18,328 bases of DNA. Source: an uncultured Lachnospiraceae bacterium. GTDB lineage: Bacteria > Bacillota > Clostridia > Lachnospirales > Lachnospiraceae. Of this stretch, positions 13,201-18,328 are shown one piece after another. Numbering within the stretch: the stretch's first letter is position 1; every line of letters begins with the position of its first letter. The stretch is from assembly GCA_910586615.1 (NCBI GenBank), contig CAJUJP010000061.1:1-18328 (forward strand), in the 5' to 3' direction. Under the pieces are notes generated by a model. It was given only the letters and a program-made list of their open reading frames with translations, had not been told where the DNA came from and made no database searches. The translations under genes were made by a program, and so were the position numbers.

Positions 13201-14030
13201 CTTTTCAGACGGTTGTTTCTGTTGATAATTCTTCTGTACAGATCATTCAGGTCACTGGTCGCAAAACGGCCGCCGTCCAGCTGAACCATAGGACGAAGAT
13301 CCGGCGGAATCACCGGGATCGCATCCATGATCATCCACTCCGGCTGATTACCGGATTCACGAAAAGCCTCTACCACTTCCAGTCTCTTGATAATACGCGC
13401 ACGTTTCTGGCCTGTGGAATCCTTCAGGCCCTCTTTCAATTCTACTGCTTCTGTTTCCAGGTCAATTGCCTGCAGCAGTTCCTTGATCGCTTCAGCGCCC
13501 ATACCTACACGGAACCGGCTGCCCCATGCCTCTCTGGCATCCTGATATTCCTTCTCGGACAGAACCTGCTTGTACTCCAGATCACTCTCGCCCCGGTCCA
13601 GCACGATATAGGACGCAAAATAAAGCACTTTCTCCAGCACTCTCGGAGACAGGTCAAGGATCAAACCCATCCGGCTCGGAATTCCTTTAAAATACCAGAT
13701 ATGGGAAACAGGAGCCGCCAGTTCAATATGTCCCATACGTTCCCTGCGGACGCTGGCTTTCGTAACTTCCACGCCGCATCGGTCACAGACAACACCCTTG
13801 TATCTTATCTTCTTATATTTTCCACAGTGACATTCCCAGTCTTTACTGGGTCCGAAAATCTTCTCGCAGAACAGGCCTTCTTTTTCGGGCTTTAACGTTC
13901 TGTAGTTAATGGTCTCCGGCTTCGTTACTTCACCCCTTGACCACTCCCTGATCTTCTCAGGGGATGCCAATCCGATCTTTATGGCATCAAAAGTCATAGG
14001 CTGATAAGCTTCTTGCTTCATATCCGACAT
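10251..14030 (-). CDS. rpoC: RNA polymerase subunit beta'
   Basis: Beta' carries the catalytic centre of RNA polymerase. The 1259 residues include the N-terminal zinc site (Cys 67, 69, 82, 85 in CHCGK ... CDRCG), the active-site motif NADFDGDQM near residue 452 with its three aspartates, the trigger-loop region MRTFHTGGVAG, and the second zinc site (CC near residue 805, CRSHVGICAKC near 885). The last 60 or so residues are an extremely acidic Asp/Glu-rich tail. It follows rpoB by 86 bp; AAGGAG lies 13 bases before the ATG, rather far, and no closer strong site is seen. Confidence 0.98.
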   Translation of the reverse strand: MSDMKQEAYQPMTFDAIKIGLASPEKIREWSRGEVTKPETINYRTLKPEKEGLFCEKIFGPSKDWECHCGKYKKIRYKGVVCDRCGVEVTKASVRRERMGHIELAAPVSHIWYFKGIPSRMGLILDLSPRVLEKVLYFASYIVLDRGESDLEYKQVLSEKEYQDAREAWGSRFRVGMGAEAIKELLQAIDLETEAVELKEGLKDSTGQKRARIIKRLEVVEAFRESGNQPEWMIMDAIPVIPPDLRPMVQLDGGRFATSDLNDLYRRIINRNNRLKRLLELGAPDIIVRNEKRMLQEAVDALIDNGRRGRPVTGPGNRALKSLSDMLKGKSGRFRQNLLGKRVDYSGRSVIVVGPELKIYQCGLPKEMAIELFKPFVMKELVSRGISQNIKNAKKLVERLDTQVWDVLEEVIKEHPVMLNRAPTLHRLGIQAFEPILVEGKAIKLHPLVCTAFNADFDGDQMAVHLPLSVEAQAECRFLLLSPNNLLKPSDGGPVAVPSQDMVLGIYYLTQERPGAVGEGKFYKNVNEAILAYENGACTLHTRITVRVSKQAPDGEMMTGNVESTLGRFLFNEILPQDLGYVDRSNPEDLLKLEVDFHVGKKQLKQILEKVINIHGAVKTAEVLDLIKSTGYKYSTRAAMTVSISDMTVPARKEEMLEAAQATVDKISVNFRRGLITEEERYRAVVETWNETDKELTEVLLSGLDKYNNIFMMADSGARGSNQQIKQLAGMRGLMADTTGRTIELPIKSNFREGLDVLEYFMSAHGARKGLSDTALRTADSGYLTRRMVDVSQELIIRETDCCEDREEIPGIVVKAFMDGKETIEGLKDRITGRFSCEDIKDRDGNMIVRRNHMITPARAARILSAGVNEKGEPVEEVKIRTILTCRSHVGICAKCYGANMATGEAVQVGEAVGIIAAQSIGEPGTQLTMRTFHTGGVAGDDITQGLPRVEELFEARKPKGLAIIAEFGGVATIKDTKKKREVVITNDETGESKTYLISYGSRIKIMDGAVLEAGDELTEGSVNPHDLLKIKGIRAVQDYMLREVQRVYRLQGVDIADKHIEVIVRQMLKKVRIENSGDTDFLPGTLVDVLDYEDMNEELVKAGKEPAEGKQILLGITKAALATDSFLSAASFQETTKVLTEAAIKGKVDSLIGLKENVIIGKLIPAGTGMKRYRDTKLSTDENLLSRLAAENEMNFDDDFDYIQDDEIDETEEIEEIDEMTGFDDDEASEELDLIDDDSEFEDDDTAELEEQEMEVVE

Positions 14031-14116
14031 TTAAATCACCATGCTCCTTCCAGGTTTATATATTTACCTCATTATCAGGACAAAATCTTTCATATTCCGG
14101 CACACAGTCCGCTGTC

Positions 14117-17100
14117 TCAGAATACCTCTTTCTCCTGTTCTTCGAAATCAGCTTCCAGCTCCATCTCTTCCTCTGCAAGTACTTCTTCCTCTTCCTCGCT
14201 GTTCACAAGCTCTCCGCTGTCCTCATCAAACTCCTGCTTCTGATAACCCATGGAGCCGAGAGAGTCTTTCTCATAATCATAATTTCTGGAATCTCCTTCG
14301 AGCTCATAACGGTATTCATTCTCACTGTAATCAATTGTCTCCATGATCTCTACTTCTGTCTGGTCATCACGGAGTACTCTCACATCCAGTCCCAGAGACT
14401 GCAATTCTTTCAGCAATACCTTAAAGGACTCCGGCACGCCGGGCTCAGGAATGTTGTCGCCTTTGATGATTGCTTCATAGGTCTTCACACGTCCCACAAC
14501 ATCATCGGATTTCACTGTAAGGATTTCCTGCAGAGTATATGCCGCACCGTATGCTTCCAGTGCCCAGACCTCCATCTCACCGAAACGCTGTCCGCCGAAC
14601 TGTGCTTTACCGCCCAGAGGCTGCTGCGTTACCAGAGAGTAAGGACCCGTAGAACGTGCATGAATCTTATCGTCTACCAGATGATGGAGTTTCAGGTAAT
14701 GCATGTGTCCGATGGTAACCGGCGAATCAAAATACTCACCTGTACGCCCGTCCCTGAGCTGCACCTTACCGTCACTGGAGATTTCCACGCCTTTCCATAC
14801 CTCGCGGTGATCTCTGTTGTCATAAAGGTATTCCATAACCTCCGGCAGAAGATCATCTTTATGCTTCTCCTCGAACTCTTCCCATTCCAGATTGACATAG
14901 TCATTGGCAAGTGTCAGTGTCTCGGCAATATCGCCTTCCTTCGCACCGTCAAACACAGGTGTGGCAACATTAAAGCCCAACGCCTTAGCCGCCAGCGACA
15001 GATGAATCTCAAGTACCTGTCCGATGTTCATACGGGAAGGCACACCCAGCGGGTTAAGCACAATGTCAAGAGGGCGTCCGTTAGGCAGATAAGGCATATC
15101 CTCCACCGGAAGCACACGGGAAACAACACCCTTGTTACCGTGACGGCCTGCCATCTTGTCACCCACGGAAATCTTTCTCTTCTGAGCAATATAAATACGT
15201 ACTGCCTGATTTACACCGGGCGAAAGCTCGTCGCCGTTCTCCCTTGTAAACACTTTGGCATCCACGATGATACCATATTCACCGTGAGGCACTTTCAGAG
15301 ATGTGTCACGAACCTCTCTGGCCTTTTCACCGAAGATTGCACGTAAAAGTCTCTCCTCGGCGGTCAGTTCCGTCTCTCCCTTAGGTGTTACTTTACCCAC
15401 CAGGATATCGCCGGCACGAACCTCTGCACCGATCCGGATAATTCCTCTGTCATCCAGATCCTTAAGAGCATCGTCACCCACACCGGGAACGTCTCTCGTG
15501 ATCTCTTCCGGACCCAGTTTGGTGTCACGCGCCTCTGCCTCATATTCTTCAATGTGTACGGAAGTATAGACATCTTCCTGTACCAGTCTTTCACTTAATA
15601 ATACCGCGTCCTCATAGTTGTAACCTTCCCAGGTCATGAATCCGATCAGCGGATTCTTACCCAGCGCCAGTTCGCCGCCCTCTGTGGAAGGACCGTCTGC
15701 AATCACTTCGCCCTGGGCAACACGATTGCCCTTAAACACGATAGGCTTCTGGTTGTAACAGTTGGACTGGTTACTTCTGGAGAACTTCGTCAAATGATAT
15801 TCGTCCTTCTCACCGTCGTCATAAGTCATCCTGATCAGGTCAGAAGACACGTAATCAATCGTTCCCGCCTTCTTTGCAACCACACAGACACCGGAATCAA
15901 CAGCCGCCTTGGGCTCCATACCGGTTCCCACTGTAGGGGTCTCCGTGAAAAGAAGCGGAACCGCCTGTCTCTGCATGTTGGATCCCATCAGCGCACGGTT
16001 TGCATCATCATTCTGCAAAAACGGAATCAAAGCCGTCGCAACGGAAAATACCATCTTGGGCGAAACGTCCATATAATCAAACATCGCCTTCGGATATTCC
16101 TGGGTCTCTTCTTTATAACGTCCGGATATATTGTTGCGGGCAAAATATCCGTTCTCATCAAGAGGCGCAGATGCCTGTGCCACATGATAATTATCCTCTT
16201 CATCCGCTGTCATATAGACAACTCTGTCCGTAACCCTTGGATTCTGCGGATCGGATTTGTCGATCTCTCGGTAAGGTGCCTCCACAAAACCGTACTCATT
16301 GATTCTCGCATAAGATGCCAGCGAGTTGATCAGACCGATGTTCGGGCCTTCCGGTGTCTCAATAGGGCACATTCTGCCGTAATGCGTATAGTGTACGTCT
16401 CTGACCTCGAATCCGGCTCTGTCTCTGGACAGACCGCCCGGTCCCAGCGCGGACAGACGTCTCTTGTGCGTCAACTCACCCAGCGGATTGTTCTGATCCA
16501 TAAACTGGGACAGCTGTGAAGATCCGAAGAACTCCTTCACTGCAGCCTGTACAGGCTTAATGTTGATGAGCACCTGAGGAGAAATCTCCTCTGCATCATG
16601 AGTCGTCATTCTCTCGCGGACCACTCTCTCCAATCTGGACAGACCGATACGGTACTGGTTCTGTAACAGTTCACCTACCGCACGGATACGTCTGTTGCCC
16701 AAATGGTCGATATCGTCATCGTTGCCGATACCGTACTCAAGATGTATATTATAATTAATGGAAGCTAAAATGTCTTCCTTCGTAACATGCTTCGGAATCA
16801 GTTCATGTACATTCTTCTGGATCGCCTCTGCAAGCACCTCAGGATCGCTGCTGTATTCCTCTAAAATCTGCTGCAGAACAGGATAATACACGAGTTCCGT
16901 AATTCCCAGTTCCTTGGGATTACAATCTACAAAGTTCGTGATATCCACCATCATATTGGAAAGAACTTTCACATTCTTCTCCTCTGTCTGGATCCAGACA
17001 AAGGGAACTGCTGCGTTCTGGATCGCATCGGCAGTCTCTGCACTGACCTTGTCTCCTGCTTTCGCCAGAACCTCGCCTGTGGTCATATCTACCACATCCT

Positions 17101-17986
17101 CAGCCAGAATATGATGTCTGATTCTGTTTCTGAACATTAACTTCTTGTTAAATTTATATCTGCCGACTTTCGCCAAATCATATCTTCTGGGGTCAAAAAA
17201 CATAGAGGTGATCAGACTCTCAGCACTCTCCACGCTAAGAGGCTCACCCGGACGGATCTTCTTATATAATTCCAGCAGACCTTCCTGATAATTCTCGGAA
17301 GTATCTTTCGCAAAGCTGGCTTCGATCTTCGGTTCATCGCCGAACAGCTCTCTGATTTCATCATTAGAGCCCACGCCAAGGGCGCGGATCAGCACGGTGA
17401 TGGGTACTTTTCTTGTTCTGTCAACACGCACGTAAAACACATCATTAGAGTCCGTCTCGTACTCTAACCATGCGCCTCGGTTCGGGATGACCGTGGAGGA
17501 AAAAAGCCTCTTACCGATCTTGTCGTGTCCGATTCCGTAATAAATGCCCGGAGAACGTACCAGCTGGCTGACGATAACACGCTCCGCTCCGTTGATGACA
17601 AAAGTGCCCGTAGCAGTCATAAGCGGAAGGTCTCCCATAAAGATCTCATGTTCCGTGATTTCGTCTTTCTCTTTATTGATCAGACGAACCTTCACTTTAA
17701 GGGGCGCCGCGTAAGTAGCATCTCTCTCTTTACATTTCTCAATCGAATACTTTACATCCTCCTCGCATAACTCAAAGTCTACAAATTCCAGACTTAAGTG
17801 TCCGCTATAGTCTGAAATAGGAGAGATGTCATCGAATACTTCCTTCAAACCCTCATCCAGAAACCAATGATAGGAGTTCTTCTGAACTTCGATCAAATTC
17901 GGCATTTCCAGAACTTCCTTCTGTCGTGCATAGGTCATACGCGTATTTCTGCCGGCGGCAGTCTTACGGATCCTGTTCTTTTCCAT
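14117..17986 (-). CDS. rpoB: RNA polymerase subunit beta
   Basis: Beta forms with beta' the main channel and active site of RNA polymerase. The 1289 residues include the rifampicin-binding region at about 488-520 (SSQLSQFMDQNNPL, THKRRLSALGPGG); the Asp, His and Ser at the main resistance positions are the sensitive type. Later GDKMAGRHGNKGV, MNIGQVLEIHL and the closing VLLKELQSLGLDV are conserved. The start is the ATG at 17984-17986, nine bases after GGGGTG; a GTG four codons upstream lies inside that binding site. The last 35 or so residues are strongly acidic. No frameshift is seen. Confidence 0.98.
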   Translation of the reverse strand: MEKNRIRKTAAGRNTRMTYARQKEVLEMPNLIEVQKNSYHWFLDEGLKEVFDDISPISDYSGHLSLEFVDFELCEEDVKYSIEKCKERDATYAAPLKVKVRLINKEKDEITEHEIFMGDLPLMTATGTFVINGAERVIVSQLVRSPGIYYGIGHDKIGKRLFSSTVIPNRGAWLEYETDSNDVFYVRVDRTRKVPITVLIRALGVGSNDEIRELFGDEPKIEASFAKDTSENYQEGLLELYKKIRPGEPLSVESAESLITSMFFDPRRYDLAKVGRYKFNKKLMFRNRIRHHILAEDVVDMTTGEVLAKAGDKVSAETADAIQNAAVPFVWIQTEEKNVKVLSNMMVDITNFVDCNPKELGITELVYYPVLQQILEEYSSDPEVLAEAIQKNVHELIPKHVTKEDILASINYNIHLEYGIGNDDDIDHLGNRRIRAVGELLQNQYRIGLSRLERVVRERMTTHDAEEISPQVLINIKPVQAAVKEFFGSSQLSQFMDQNNPLGELTHKRRLSALGPGGLSRDRAGFEVRDVHYTHYGRMCPIETPEGPNIGLINSLASYARINEYGFVEAPYREIDKSDPQNPRVTDRVVYMTADEEDNYHVAQASAPLDENGYFARNNISGRYKEETQEYPKAMFDYMDVSPKMVFSVATALIPFLQNDDANRALMGSNMQRQAVPLLFTETPTVGTGMEPKAAVDSGVCVVAKKAGTIDYVSSDLIRMTYDDGEKDEYHLTKFSRSNQSNCYNQKPIVFKGNRVAQGEVIADGPSTEGGELALGKNPLIGFMTWEGYNYEDAVLLSERLVQEDVYTSVHIEEYEAEARDTKLGPEEITRDVPGVGDDALKDLDDRGIIRIGAEVRAGDILVGKVTPKGETELTAEERLLRAIFGEKAREVRDTSLKVPHGEYGIIVDAKVFTRENGDELSPGVNQAVRIYIAQKRKISVGDKMAGRHGNKGVVSRVLPVEDMPYLPNGRPLDIVLNPLGVPSRMNIGQVLEIHLSLAAKALGFNVATPVFDGAKEGDIAETLTLANDYVNLEWEEFEEKHKDDLLPEVMEYLYDNRDHREVWKGVEISSDGKVQLRDGRTGEYFDSPVTIGHMHYLKLHHLVDDKIHARSTGPYSLVTQQPLGGKAQFGGQRFGEMEVWALEAYGAAYTLQEILTVKSDDVVGRVKTYEAIIKGDNIPEPGVPESFKVLLKELQSLGLDVRVLRDDQTEVEIMETIDYSENEYRYELEGDSRNYDYEKDSLGSMGYQKQEFDEDSGELVNSEEEEEVLAEEEMELEADFEEQEKEVF

Positions 17987-18080
17987 CGACAATTTCACCC
18001 CGTTCTTTATGATTTATTCCCACGGACATAAGCCAGGTACGAGCGCTTAAACACGTATCCGGCAGATCCCGTGAAGGACT

Positions 18081-18101
18081 CTCCCCGCAACATGTCGGGA
18101 G
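18081..18101 (-). other. Hairpin in the rpoB leader
   Basis: CTCCC and GGGAG pair around an 11-base loop in the rpoB leader (17987-18158). No T run follows, so it is not a terminator as it stands. The leader has an open frame from 18165 but no ribosome binding site. Confidence 0.35.
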
Positions 18102-18165
18102 ACAACTGCTTATCAGTCGGAATATCATCCAAATAAGCATACCACACCACAATAGTGCACCATAC

Positions 18166-18194
18166 ATTCTACTACAAGTCTTTTAAGGAGTCAA
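18166..18194 (-). promoter_or_regulatory. rpoB promoter
   Basis: TTGACT (18189-18194) and TAGAAT (18166-18171) are 17 bp apart on the minus strand, with a start expected near 18158. This gives rpoBC a promoter of its own, some 80 bp beyond the intron end. In most Bacillota rpoB is also read from the rplJL promoter, which the intron would now separate. Confidence 0.75.
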
Positions 18195-18274
18195 CAAGTA
18201 TTTTCAGAAATCAAGAAAGAAATTTAAAAAGATTCGGAAGATACCCGCAGTTTTTTTCATACTGCACAGATATG

Positions 18275-18328
18275 ATCGAGTAGGAGGCTAACCATTAATT
18301 GATTAGCCGACCTCTCACACCACCGTGC
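18275..18328 (-). mobile_element. 3' end of a probable group II intron (domain VI and part of V)
   Basis: On the minus strand the edge sequence reads GCACGGTGGTGTGAGAGG, then GGCTAATC/GGTTAGCC paired around an A/T-rich loop, then CCTCCTACTCGAT. I recognise this as the domain V end and domain VI stem with the 3' terminus of group II introns common in Clostridia. The intron would end near 18275, and its body with reverse transcriptase would lie beyond the window. Recognition is from memory of the motif; only about 54 bases are visible. Confidence 0.55.

Noticed and set aside
17964..18167. 67-codon frame in the rpoB leader
   Set aside because: It begins at the expected transcription start without a ribosome binding site, overlaps rpoB and has no recognisable protein character.

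Overview
The window looks like a chromosomal segment from a Bacillota of the Clostridia class, most likely a Lachnospiraceae-type gut or soil anaerobe. This rests on gene content and order (rpoB-rpoC-rpsL-rpsG-fusA-tuf), strong AGGAGG-type ribosome binding sites, GTG/TTG starts on rpsG and fusA, and accessory genes of the CD3324 and DUF1062 families. The assignment is inference from recognised proteins, not a database result. Every gene is on the minus strand, so transcription runs from high to low coordinates.

Right part (about 18275 down to 5211) is the housekeeping core. The 3' end of a probable group II intron lies at the right edge. It is followed by a consensus promoter, a leader of about 170 nt, rpoB and rpoC. 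A perfect 16-bp inverted repeat behind rpoC appears to be both the rpoC terminator and the site of the str-operon promoter, whose -10 lies in the hairpin loop. Then come rpsL, rpsG and fusA, and tuf with its own consensus promoter. Only the last 10 codons of fusA are duplicated just downstream, which looks like a scar of integration at the 3' end of fusA.

Left part (5210 down to 1) is the unusual region. The last 18 codons of tuf (54 bp, from CGT-GAG to the TAA) recur three more times at 3954-4007, 1868-1921 and 47-100, in the same orientation. They split the region into three small segments of AT-rich accessory genes. Each repeat starts abruptly at the same CGTGAGG boundary. Two are followed by their own terminator, and in one of these the whole 3' UTR of tuf is copied too. 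Short direct repeats resembling integrase arm sites flank them: GGTGCC type in two segments, TAGAGCC type in the middle one. Identity to the live tuf tail falls stepwise with distance (49, 45, 40 of 54), and both AGG codons of tuf lie inside the tail. The simplest reading is successive integration of gene-restoring mobile elements into the 3' end of tuf, each replacing the tail, and later decay to integrase-less cassettes.

Cargo is small and repetitive in kind: three GNAT acetyltransferases (one truncated), two P-loop kinases, a CD3324-like HTH protein with a truncated DUF1062 protein, and two homologous coiled-coil gene fragments just inside cassette ends. No integrase, relaxase, transposase, rRNA, tRNA or CRISPR array is visible.
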